A DNA stretch of 64,000 nucleotides from Candidatus Brocadia sinica JPN1. GTDB lineage: Bacteria > Planctomycetota > Brocadiia > Brocadiales > Brocadiaceae. Below are positions 54,821 to 62,473 of this stretch, piece by piece. How positions within the stretch are numbered: the stretch's first letter is position 1; the number at the start of each line of letters is the position of its first letter. The position numbers were made by a program, and so were the translations under genes. Where the stretch lies: contig NZ_BAFN01000001.1 in assembly GCF_000949635.1 (NCBI RefSeq), forward strand, positions 2,779,673 to 2,843,672, given 5' to 3'. The notes below the pieces were generated by a model. The model was not told where the DNA came from and did no database searches. It worked only from the letters and a program-made list of their open reading frames with translations.

Positions 54821-54850
54821 CCACCCTTTTTACGAGTAAAATTCCTCTGT

Positions 54851-54899
54851 GATTAAATAAAAAAGCCCGTTCCTTCGCATAAAGAAGAAACGGGCTTTT
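54851..54899 (-). terminator. Intrinsic terminator 1, controlled by riboswitch B
   Basis: Arms 54861-54876 and 54884-54899 pair over 16 positions (one G-U on the RNA) with loop GCATAAA, and a T-run follows on the minus strand. It is nearly identical to terminator 2 at 59756-59794. It lies 58 bases after riboswitch B, which likely decides whether it forms. Confidence 0.88.
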
Positions 54900-54930
54900 A
54901 CAGCATCATTATCAACGCTTCACCTCCTTT
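54898..54930 (-). other. Five-codon leader frame with strong ribosome site, module 1
   Basis: On the minus strand AAAGGAGG (54923-54930) is followed seven bases later by TTG ATA ATG ATG CTG TAA (54915-54898). The stop overlaps the first bases of terminator 1. A matching frame exists in module 2. It may be real coupling of translation to termination, or a remnant. Confidence 0.35.
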
Positions 54931-54957
54931 ACTCCGAAGAAGTATTTTCAGCATACA

Positions 54958-55206
54958 TTACAGGCAGGTCTTCTGACTTGCGGATCACCCTACTGGTTGC
55001 ACCTTCCCGGAAAACCGTTCAATCAGTTTAAACCGTTGAAACGGCTTTCCAGTGGCTCTTGCAACGTTCGTCACCGGATACAGCGGCGGTACCGTTCCCT
55101 TTCCTTCTCATTTCTGACGGTAAGGAATAACGCATTCATTACCATCAGAAATTCGTTGAAGTTGGGATTTCCTTTTTATCCCGATAGATATATCGGAATA
55201 CCTGTA
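54958..55206 (-). promoter_or_regulatory. Cobalamin riboswitch B, distal
   Basis: On the minus strand the ends TACAGGTA and TGCCTGTA pair. The core contains CCGCTGTATCCGGTGACGAACG, the B12 box GCCACTG, a hairpin built on CCGTTGAAACGG-like text, GGGAAGG and CCGCAAGTCAGAAGACCTGCC, the hallmark of the cobalamin class. It is followed by terminator 1 and then by riboswitch A, making a tandem pair before btuB. Confidence 0.92.
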
Positions 55207-55278
55207 TGTGAAATCTCTTGTTTAATATTGAGCTACTCAGTTACATAGTATGTTCCCCCTATATTCAAGGATAGTCCG

Positions 55279-56037
55279 TCAGTGAGATCTTCTTTCTGAA
55301 TCTTCCAGGCGAAATCTAACAGGGATTGCCACCACGGATTTAACAGGTGAGTCTCCTATCCGTTCAGGTTGAAATCTCCAACGCTTAACTGCCTTTAAAG
55401 CCGCCTGATCAAGGAGTGGATAGCCACTACTCTGTTCAACTTCAACCTGAACCGGTATACCTTTTTTATCTATCTCCACCCTGAGTATCACGAGCCCTTC
55501 CTGACTCATTTGCTTTGCAAGTTGGGGATATTCCGGTGGTTGATTCCGGAAATAACCGGGTTTGCTTTTCGTTCTGATCGTTCCTAAAGAAGGACGCGGC
55601 ATAGCGTTAGCTGTTTCTTGCTGTTTTTGTATTGTTGAAGTAATGGATTTAGCTGTATCTATATTTGATTGAGGCAGTGTCACCTGCTCTTCCTGCGGCA
55701 TAATTTTAACTGGTTCCTGCTGTTTTTCTGTTGTGGGCGTAGAGGATTGCACCGTAACTACACTTGGCTGTGCCGGTGCCTCCGGTTTTTCCTGAGGTTT
55801 TTTCCTTGCAGATGTAATGGATTGGGCTGACTCCGTGTCTGATTGTGACACGGCAGTCAACAGATCTACGTCAATGCTCCCATAGTCTGATTGAACGCTA
55901 TACTGAACAGGCGTAACAAAATACTTCCCGCCAATAAAAAATAAGATACCATGAATGAATAGTGCAAGGATAAATCCTTTAATCATACCGTGGTTGCAGG
56001 ATTTGATTTTGTGGTAGCTGAATCTATCAGTTATCAT
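55279..56037 (-). CDS. tonB: TonB energy-transducing protein
   Basis: 252 residues. One N-terminal membrane helix (about 18-36), a long Gln/Pro/Thr linker, and the C-terminal TonB domain (PPEYPQLAKQMSQEGLVILRVEID to WRFQPERIGDSPV). The linker holds three loose repeats around SITS...QKQQE...MP. It passes proton-motive energy from ExbBD to the receptors. Its start overlaps the exbD stop (ATGA). Confidence 0.9.
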   Translation of the reverse strand: MITDRFSYHKIKSCNHGMIKGFILALFIHGILFFIGGKYFVTPVQYSVQSDYGSIDVDLLTAVSQSDTESAQSITSARKKPQEKPEAPAQPSVVTVQSSTPTTEKQQEPVKIMPQEEQVTLPQSNIDTAKSITSTIQKQQETANAMPRPSLGTIRTKSKPGYFRNQPPEYPQLAKQMSQEGLVILRVEIDKKGIPVQVEVEQSSGYPLLDQAALKAVKRWRFQPERIGDSPVKSVVAIPVRFRLEDSERRSH

Positions 56038-56456
56038 TTTTGCAAAGGGTCTCCCTGCTTTGTCTGAATGGCGACTTTCGTGATTCCAGAAGACCTTACC
56101 TCGTCAAGTATTTGAATTGCATTGCCAAAATAGGCTTCTTTGTCCCCATTGATAAAAACCCTCATGTCGGGATTTTCCGTCTTTAACTGTTTCAAGCGCA
56201 GGAGTAATAGACCTGGAGCCAGTTTTTCTTGATTGAGGTATACATCTCCTGACTTTGTGACGGTGATGGTTACTGCTGTCTCGCGCTCTTGAGGGGTACC
56301 TGTAGCGGCGGAGGGCAAATTCACACTGATGCCCTGATTCTTGACCATTGAAAGAGAAACCATTACAAAGGTTGCCAAAAGAAAAAATATAACATCAATA
56401 AGCGGAATGATTTCTATCCTTGCCTTCCGTCTGGTTGTTGGTAGTGGTATCTTCAT
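56034..56456 (-). CDS. exbD: ExbD biopolymer transport protein
   Basis: 140 residues. One N-terminal membrane helix with the essential Asp (IPLIDVIFFLLATFVMVS), then a periplasmic domain (KSGDVYLNQEKLAPG...VFINGDKEAYFG). It forms the proton channel with ExbB. Four-base overlaps join it to exbB before and tonB after. Confidence 0.92.
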   Translation of the reverse strand: MKIPLPTTRRKARIEIIPLIDVIFFLLATFVMVSLSMVKNQGISVNLPSAATGTPQERETAVTITVTKSGDVYLNQEKLAPGLLLLRLKQLKTENPDMRVFINGDKEAYFGNAIQILDEVRSSGITKVAIQTKQGDPLQK

Positions 56457-57061
56457 AGATTTTTGTCCTGCTTTAATAGCAAAAGTTCGAGATGCGTGGT
56501 GGCATCCTCAATTTTATGCCTGGCTTCTTCAAGGCGTGCATTGAGATAATTAAAAGGAATAAGCGCGACAATAGCAGTGATTAGGCCGTATGCAGTGGCA
56601 ATTAAGGCCTCGGCAATGCCACCGGTGATAACCGTGGGAGACTCAAGCTCCCTGCCGCCCAAAAGACCAAAGGCTTGTATCATGCCGGTCACCGTACCAA
56701 AAAGACCAAGGAGCGGCGCAAGGGTAATAATGGTGTCAAGCACCGGAAGCCCCCGGTTAAAACGCTTAAGTTCCTTATTTGCAGCCTGCAAAAGGGCGTT
56801 TGAAAATGCCTTGTGACGGTGGCGAAGTCCGTAAACAAGAGTGACGGCAACAAAATCATTGCATCCTTCTCCTGCCTGAATCGCTTCTTCAATTTTTCCT
56901 CTCTCAACTTCAGAAAATATCTTTCCTACCGTTTCCGGATACCTTGATTTTTTTTCACGGATAAGAAATGCAATCCGCTCTATAATTACGGTTAGGGCTG
57001 CCAAAGACGCAACGAGGATAGGCCACATGACAGGTCCTCCTCGTAAAAATAAATAAAACAT
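56453..57061 (-). CDS. exbB: ExbB biopolymer transport protein (MotA/TolQ family)
   Basis: 202 residues with three membrane helices. The family text LDTIITLAPLLGLFGTVTGMIQAF lies in the second, and the third is near 155-178. It makes the channel body with ExbD. It starts 18 bases after the receptor gene. The set exbB-exbD-tonB probably serves both receptors here. Confidence 0.92.
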   Translation of the reverse strand: MFYLFLRGGPVMWPILVASLAALTVIIERIAFLIREKKSRYPETVGKIFSEVERGKIEEAIQAGEGCNDFVAVTLVYGLRHRHKAFSNALLQAANKELKRFNRGLPVLDTIITLAPLLGLFGTVTGMIQAFGLLGGRELESPTVITGGIAEALIATAYGLITAIVALIPFNYLNARLEEARHKIEDATTHLELLLLKQDKNL

Positions 57062-57079
57062 ATTTTCCTCCTTTTTAAA

Positions 57080-59419
57080 TTAAAACCGGAAAGTCAGCGC
57101 GGCACGTACCGCAATGGGTTCAACCGGTTTAAAGTGAATGTCATTATGAGGAGCGTCCTCCTCTTTCAAGCGCGATGGATAATAATAATCAATCTCGTGA
57201 TCCCTGTTGTCAAGGAGGTTGAAACCCTCGACACTGATAGTCCAATTTTCGTTGAAATTATAGCCCACCTTCGCGCTCAACAGACTGGTTGATCCGGAAC
57301 GGACGCTATTGTCTTCCGTAAGAGGACGGGGGCCAAAAAAACGCAACCGTAGTTCACTGAAGAGGCCACGTTCGCCTGGCTGATAGAACGCAATTCCCGT
57401 GGATATAACGCTGTCAATTGCGCCGGGTATGTGCCTACCCTGCACTCCTTCACCCTCAACAGTTTCACGAAACTCAGCGTGCGAAAACGAGAAATCGGCA
57501 TCCAGGGAGAGCCATTTGGTGGGTGTGTAGTAATTTGTCCACTCGACACCATAACGCCTGGTCGGAGCGCTGGCTTCGGTGCTACCAGCGTCTCCGGAAA
57601 AAACCAGCTCAGAATCAATATCCAGCAACCACAGCGCTAACGTGCTTTGCAACCCCTTAACAATAGTTGTGCGTACACCGATTTCCACCCCTTTTGTACG
57701 CACCAAAGGATCTGCGGATTCCACAGGATCTCCTGTCTTTGGATCAACATGTTGTGTCACACCGCGTCCAGAATTGCTGTGGAAACCGAAGCCACCGCTC
57801 AGGTAGTACTCCGTTTTGGCCCACGGACCGAAGATAAGCGACCCTTTTGGACTAACGAGCGCATCATCTCGTGTGCCTGAGTTGGCGGACAAATCACCGT
57901 CTACATCAAAGTAGTAATAATCCATTCGCAATCCAAAAACCGTGCGGAATTTGTCCGCCCATTGAACCTTATTCTCGACATAGGGGGAAAGACTCGCCTC
58001 CCACACATCATCCTCACGGGTTGTGCCGGAAATCGTTTCACCGTCATAATCAACCTTATCCGTGCGATGACGGTTGACGGTTTGGAACAGGCCATTTTTA
58101 ATCGAATCGCTGCGTATTTGCAGGCCAACGGTGTTTTCCATATCACGGCTAAAGATATCGCCATACCATGTATGACTGGCCTTTAGCCCTCCGACTCCCC
58201 GCTTGTCTTCTTGCTCAAACTGATCACCCTGAGGACTATCAAGAAAATAGGTGAAATTGGAAAATAGATCAAGGTCATAGTAGAATCCGTATAACAATAC
58301 TTTCGTGGAAGAATCTGTATCAGCACGGTGCCATTCCGCGGAAAGACTGTGACGTTGCGAGTCGCCGCCGTCGTTTGAACCCAGAGAATCGAAACGGTCA
58401 AAACCAGGAATTACATCCAGGGCGCGTTGGGCAATTTGGTCGGTTGCGTTCCAGTTCCCGGCGTATGACATGGATGTTATGCTATAGCCCCACTCTGGTG
58501 TGCCCCGACTGTAGCGCAATACACCATTTATCCTCTTGTAATCGTCCGGCTCGGTCCAGGGGCCGTCATTATGGAATAATTCAACGGCAGAAAGGATATT
58601 TCCACTTCCGACAAGATGTGATGAGGCATACAGGCTACGCGCATATCCGAAACTGCCGCCTTCCACCTGCGCTATACTTTGCGGAAGAAAACTAACATAG
58701 TGGATGTCTGCGGCGCCTGCGGAGGAAAAATCACCGAGGTCTGCATAATAAGGTCCTTTTCGGAAATCCACACGCTCGATCAGTTCAGGGATCATGAAAT
58801 TCAAATCAGTATAGCCCTGGCCATGTCCATGGGTGGGCAGATTTACCGGAACGCCGTTGACCGATGTGGCAAAGTCTGTTCCGTGGTCAAGATTAAAGCC
58901 GCGCAGAAAGAACTGATTCGCTTTACCGGCGCCACTGTGCTGGGTGACGATAACGCCGGGAACCGCCTCCAGCACTTCGCCGGGGCGCGACAGGGTGCGC
59001 CATTCCAACTCGTCCTTCCCTCTAGTACCTTGAGATGCCGCGCCTGCGATACCGAGCAGACTGTCCGCTTGTCCAAAGACTAATACTTCCGGCAAAAGAA
59101 ATGCATCTGCTGCAGAAGACGTTGCATTTGTGGGCTGTTGAACGGTGTCTGTTGAATTACCGGTATTGTTGTCACTTTCTTCTGGTTGGTGAGAAAAATC
59201 TATATCTCCTAAATATGACGTCGAAGAACCGGCTTTACCTTGTTCTCCTGTTGCCTTCTGCCATGCTGATTGCTTTGGCATTTCCTCGCCGCCCTCTGCT
59301 TCCTTTTCTTCCGAAAGATATTTTGTTGGAGCAGATTCTGATGTTTCCCCAGGTGAAGCGGTTTTACAATAAAAGTTAGGCGCCAAAGTAATTACCAACA
59401 AAATTAAAAGATACCTCAT
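57080..59419 (-). CDS. TonB-dependent receptor under cobalamin riboswitch control
   Basis: 779 residues. The signal peptide is similar to that of the BtuB-like receptor (NFYCKTA in both). A hydrophilic Ser/Gln-rich linker of about 85 residues precedes the TonB box (LPEVLVFGQ), the plug (LEAVPGVIVTQHSGAGKANQ, FLRGFNLDHGTDFATSVNG) and a barrel ending L-T-F-R-F. The barrel is not close to BtuB. Riboswitches C and D suggest a corrinoid, cobinamide or cobalt complex as cargo; which one is not visible. First gene of receptor-exbB-exbD-tonB. Confidence 0.88.
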   Translation of the reverse strand: MRYLLILLVITLAPNFYCKTASPGETSESAPTKYLSEEKEAEGGEEMPKQSAWQKATGEQGKAGSSTSYLGDIDFSHQPEESDNNTGNSTDTVQQPTNATSSAADAFLLPEVLVFGQADSLLGIAGAASQGTRGKDELEWRTLSRPGEVLEAVPGVIVTQHSGAGKANQFFLRGFNLDHGTDFATSVNGVPVNLPTHGHGQGYTDLNFMIPELIERVDFRKGPYYADLGDFSSAGAADIHYVSFLPQSIAQVEGGSFGYARSLYASSHLVGSGNILSAVELFHNDGPWTEPDDYKRINGVLRYSRGTPEWGYSITSMSYAGNWNATDQIAQRALDVIPGFDRFDSLGSNDGGDSQRHSLSAEWHRADTDSSTKVLLYGFYYDLDLFSNFTYFLDSPQGDQFEQEDKRGVGGLKASHTWYGDIFSRDMENTVGLQIRSDSIKNGLFQTVNRHRTDKVDYDGETISGTTREDDVWEASLSPYVENKVQWADKFRTVFGLRMDYYYFDVDGDLSANSGTRDDALVSPKGSLIFGPWAKTEYYLSGGFGFHSNSGRGVTQHVDPKTGDPVESADPLVRTKGVEIGVRTTIVKGLQSTLALWLLDIDSELVFSGDAGSTEASAPTRRYGVEWTNYYTPTKWLSLDADFSFSHAEFRETVEGEGVQGRHIPGAIDSVISTGIAFYQPGERGLFSELRLRFFGPRPLTEDNSVRSGSTSLLSAKVGYNFNENWTISVEGFNLLDNRDHEIDYYYPSRLKEEDAPHNDIHFKPVEPIAVRAALTFRF

Positions 59420-59464
59420 TTACATCCATCCTTTCCCCTCGGAAATAAGAATTGACAAATTCAT

Positions 59465-59637
59465 GTTCAAACAGGTCTCCTGGCTTCCGGGTCTTCCTAC
59501 TTTCTGCGCCTTCCCGGAAAGCCGTTTCAACGGTTTCAACCGTTGAAACGGCTTTCCCGTGGCATTGTGCAGCGTTTGTCGCCGGTTACAGTTGCGGGGC
59601 AGCTCCCGTTTCTACGGGATTCCCTGAACATTTGAAC
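59465..59637 (-). promoter_or_regulatory. Cobalamin riboswitch C, proximal to the second receptor
   Basis: On the minus strand GTTCAA/TTGAAC ends pair. The element carries the GGGAATCCCGTAGAAACGGG arm, CCCGCAACTGTAACCGGCGACAAACG, GCCACGG, a perfect hairpin GAAAGCCGTTTCAACGGTTG-type arm, GGGAAGG and the GGAGACCTG end. It lies about 45 bases before the receptor start with no terminator between, as for riboswitch A, to which it is homologous; it lacks the repeat insertion. Confidence 0.9.
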
Positions 59638-59658
59638 AACAAAATAAAATCCACACGG

Positions 59659-59736
59659 GTAGGAGCCGTCTCCTGACGGCGACCGGCACTCACAACGGTA
59701 TGTTACATACGGTCGCCAACAGGAGTTGATTCCTAC
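59659..59736. repeat. REP-like imperfect inverted repeat between terminator 2 and riboswitch C
   Basis: GTAGGAGCCGTCTCCTGACG starts the left arm (59659-59684), and the right arm (59711-59736) reads GGTCGCCAACAGGAG and ends in CCTAC. Arms pair at GTAGGA, CTCCTG and GGCGACC with two unpaired patches. Confidence 0.65.
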
Positions 59737-59750
59737 CACACACATACTGA

Positions 59751-59794
59751 AATAAAAAAGCCCGTTTCTTCGCATAAAGAAGAAACGGGCTTTT
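59751..59794 (-). terminator. Intrinsic terminator 2, controlled by riboswitch D
   Basis: Arms 59756-59771 and 59779-59794 pair perfectly over 16 bases with loop GCATAAA and a T-run on the minus strand. It lies 56 bases after riboswitch D. Upstream TTCTTCG (minus strand) can pair with CGAAGAA in the stem, a candidate antiterminator. Confidence 0.9.
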
Positions 59795-59826
59795 ACGTTA
59801 TGAATATCAACGCTTCACATCCTTTA
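59793..59826 (-). other. Five-codon leader frame, module 2
   Basis: On the minus strand AAAGGATGTGAAGCG precedes TTG ATA TTC ATA ACG TAA (59810-59793). Same length and same stop position against the terminator as in module 1, with different last codons. Confidence 0.3.
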
Positions 59827-59850
59827 CTCGAAGAAGTTTTTTCAGCAATC

Positions 59851-60111
59851 ATTACAGGCAGGTCTTCTGACTAGCGGATCATCCTACTGGTTGCACCTTC
59901 CCGAGAAGCCGTTTAAACCGTTTGAGCTGTTCAAGCCGTTTAAATGACTTTCCAGTGGTTTCTGCAACGTTCGTCACCAACTACAGCGGCGGTACCGTTC
60001 CCTTTTCTCCGAATTTCTGATATAAGGAATTAAGTATTAATTATTGTCAGAAATTCGTTGGAGTTGGGATTCCCTTTTTCGTCCCAATGAATATATTGGA
60101 ACACCTGTAAT
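59851..60111 (-). promoter_or_regulatory. Cobalamin riboswitch D, distal
   Basis: On the minus strand ATTACAGGT pairs with GCCTGTAAT at the ends. The core has CCGCTGTAGTTGGTGACGAACG, the B12 box near CCACTGG, GGGAAGG, and CGCTAGTCAGAAGACCTGCC. It is homologous to riboswitch B over its whole length and is followed by terminator 2, so it should act on transcription. Confidence 0.9.
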
Positions 60112-60177
60112 GGGTAATTTATTTTTCCCTAAGCAAATGTTACATATACACTCCTTCACCAGAAAATTCCCTTAACC

Positions 60178-60244
60178 TGTCATGCTGAACTTGTATCAGC
60201 ATCTTCCCACGCACAGGAGACCCTGAAACAAGTTCAGGGTGACA
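60178..60244. repeat. Inverted repeat of the TGTCATGCTGAACTTG type
   Basis: TGTCATGCTGAACTTGTATC at the left and GAAACAAGTTCAGGGTGACA at the right form an imperfect hairpin. Related words occur at 61974-62000 and 62377-62404. The 60112-60333 gap has no gene. Confidence 0.6.
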
Positions 60245-60333
60245 AATGGAACAAATTTTATCCCACTGTGTACTGATCAACAGTCGCATGGATGCTTTAT
60301 AGAGTCAGTGTATTTGTCTTTTTTCGGTAAATT

Positions 60334-61875
60334 TTACAAAATATTCTTGCGCCCTATTCTTAACATTATTTCATGAAAAATATCTGGATGGTTCAACTCA
60401 TTCCAATTTTTGTGTATATTGTTGTTAAGACCAAAGGTGTCTTTTTCTCGTGGAAAAACCCACAATCCTTCTTTAGAAGCTAGTACCATCATTTTTGCCT
60501 GTAATCTCAGGGCATATGATTTTGCTTGATAGTATGCACCACTAAATTCCCGATGTGTGCTTAATTGAAATTTTGATTCTAAAATCATTTTGGCGAACTC
60601 CTCACCTCTTTTTGGATTAGCACCAAATGCATAGTCGGGATAATTTCGTTCTCCCCGCCCCATTTTTATGGGCATCTGCCTAATCCAATCATTCCCACGA
60701 TAGCCAAGTTTTTTTAAGAAAGGCTCGATAAGATTAATTTCAACAGAACGTTCGTCCTCCAGTTCTACTGATGGCAGATAATCTATAACGTCAATCTTAG
60801 GCAATAGAGAGATATCTTGTCCCTTGCGTTTCATTATGTCATGTATCGCTTGATATTCTTCTACCGAAAAAGGCTTTCCGCTAGGACCTTGTAAATGTCC
60901 TTTAATTGCCGCTTTTTTTGATAAAAGTGGATGTTCTTTCATTTCTTTGAAAGTAACAGGAACTGTCCTAATTGGAGAACATATCCAGACAGTTCCATGC
61001 CAATGAAAAAATGGATCAATAAAACCATCCGAACTCGCTCGCCAAATAGTTTGAATACAGCTTCTTGGTGAAACTTCATACATAAGTAAAATATCGCCAC
61101 GCCGGGTTGCAATATTGCCACCCCATTGATTGGTTGACGTTTGTGTAGCTTTATCTAAAAAATCAAAATCCCATGTCCCCGCTAAGATTAACCATACTTT
61201 TGAAGGATCGGGAAGTTCTTCATTCTGTGCATCTTTAATAAAATTCGATGCAAAATCATATAAAAAAGCACACATTTCATATGGACTAAGACCATACATT
61301 GTACGAAACTCATACAAAGACTGGTTTATCTTGGTATAGTACAAACTTCTTTCATTCTTATCATATTTCCCAGGAATAGCGGGAATTGGGATATTGAATT
61401 CCTGACAAATTTCTTGAAAGATATGAAACCGGGTGCGAAATCTATATGGAATAAAATATTCAGGGTGAGCAAAGAATAGTCCAAAAGAGACATACTCAAC
61501 ACAATTATAGAAATCATTCGGGCTTTCTTGTCCACCAAAATCACAAAGTTTAACCAGTTTTCCTTTTCTATTTTTCTCAATAAGAGGTATCCCTTTATTG
61601 ACAATTGATTCATAGAAATTGGCTGCTTTCTCAAAATTTTTAAACTTATACTTCGAGGCATAATCCTTAACTACCGTAGTAATATGAAAAGGGATTGTTT
61701 CGGCCCCGATTTCCTTGACATACTTTTCGTGGATTTCGACATTATATTCTTCAAAGTCATCAGTTGCTAATTCTCTTAGAAATCTTCTCGTCCCGAGATT
61801 TTTAAAGCGGTTAATTGCTTCTTGTCCTTGTTTTGACTTCTTGTAAATATTCCAAACGTAGTTATTGAATTTCAT
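60334..61875 (-). CDS. EVE-like domain plus PD-(D/E)XK nuclease protein, candidate modification-dependent restriction enzyme
   Basis: 513 residues. The N-terminal part (1-220) is alpha-helical and unknown. Residues about 246-345 look like an EVE/PUA-type base-reading domain (NQWGGNIATRRGDILLMYEV, IWRA, DPFFHWHGTVWI). The C-terminal part resembles the nuclease domain of type I restriction HsdR N-terminal proteins: PDYAFG (413-418) and ESK (433-435) make a PD-(D/E)XK pattern, followed by a Gln-containing helix. The combination suggests cutting of DNA with modified bases, or another defence role. No methylase lies beside it. GAGGTAG precedes the ATG. Confidence 0.72.
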   Translation of the reverse strand: MKFNNYVWNIYKKSKQGQEAINRFKNLGTRRFLRELATDDFEEYNVEIHEKYVKEIGAETIPFHITTVVKDYASKYKFKNFEKAANFYESIVNKGIPLIEKNRKGKLVKLCDFGGQESPNDFYNCVEYVSFGLFFAHPEYFIPYRFRTRFHIFQEICQEFNIPIPAIPGKYDKNERSLYYTKINQSLYEFRTMYGLSPYEMCAFLYDFASNFIKDAQNEELPDPSKVWLILAGTWDFDFLDKATQTSTNQWGGNIATRRGDILLMYEVSPRSCIQTIWRASSDGFIDPFFHWHGTVWICSPIRTVPVTFKEMKEHPLLSKKAAIKGHLQGPSGKPFSVEEYQAIHDIMKRKGQDISLLPKIDVIDYLPSVELEDERSVEINLIEPFLKKLGYRGNDWIRQMPIKMGRGERNYPDYAFGANPKRGEEFAKMILESKFQLSTHREFSGAYYQAKSYALRLQAKMMVLASKEGLWVFPREKDTFGLNNNIHKNWNELNHPDIFHEIMLRIGRKNIL

Positions 61876-61973
61876 TTTTTGTATCTACCTCGTTTGTTTC
61901 AGTCTTTAAAGAGACGTAAAACCAGATAGCCTGAATCAATTTCAAGAATTAACTTGGAATGAGATTGTGAACT

Positions 61974-62000
61974 TGTCATGCTGAATTTATTTCAGCATCT
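61974..62000. repeat. Half-copy of the TGTCATGCTGAA repeat
   Basis: TTGTCATGCTGAATTTATTT followed by CAGCATCT, matching the left half of the repeat at 60178. Confidence 0.5.
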
Positions 62001-62025
62001 CCAACTTATTCCAATTAAAACAAGT

Positions 62026-62328
62026 TCAACACTCACTCAAATCTCTCCAACCTGGATTAAAGGTATTTATCAAATTTATTTTCCAATCTCTATGCCAATT
62101 CTTTAATTGTTTTTCTCTTTTTATAGCACTGTAAATATCATTCGTTACTTCAAAATATACTAATTTCGCAATGTTGTATTTCTTTGTAAATCCAGCTACC
62201 AATTTATTTCTATGTTCGTACATTCTGCGCTTAAGATTATTTGTAACCCCGATGTAAAAAACTTCATTCGATTTGTTTGTAAGAATGTAAACAAAATACT
62301 CCCTCGATTCTCTGGTAAAATTGGACAT
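62026..62328 (-). CDS. GIY-YIG nuclease-domain protein
   Basis: 100 residues. YFVYILTNK and FYIGVTNNLKRRMYEHRN form the GIY-YIG core with the catalytic Arg, and a Glu/Lys helix follows (AIKREKQLKNWHRDWK). This is the widespread YhbQ/UPF0213-like single-domain group, often found near repeats; its role is uncertain (DNA repair or mobile-element remnant). Flanked on both sides by TGTCATGCTGAA-type repeats. Confidence 0.85.
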   Translation of the reverse strand: MSNFTRESREYFVYILTNKSNEVFYIGVTNNLKRRMYEHRNKLVAGFTKKYNIAKLVYFEVTNDIYSAIKREKQLKNWHRDWKINLINTFNPGWRDLSEC

Positions 62329-62376
62329 TGTGCTATTCCAGAAAATAGGTTTAGCCGGAATTTATCAAAAACTCCA

Positions 62377-62404
62377 GATTCCGAAACAAGTTCGGAATGA
62401 CACA
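62377..62404. repeat. Half-copy of the repeat (GAAACAAGTTCGGAATGACA)
   Basis: AGATTCCGAAACAAGTTCGG followed by AATGACAC resembles the right half of the repeat at 60178 and closes the GIY-YIG segment. Confidence 0.5.
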
Positions 62405-62473
62405 GCAAAAAATGCAGAAATGTTAAATCAAATATGCCTCGTTGTCATTTTTTTAATTTTCTAAATGTTAAAT

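Noticed and set aside
57418-59379. Plus-strand frames over the second TonB receptor
   Set aside because: Cys- and Arg-rich shadow translations without ribosome sites.
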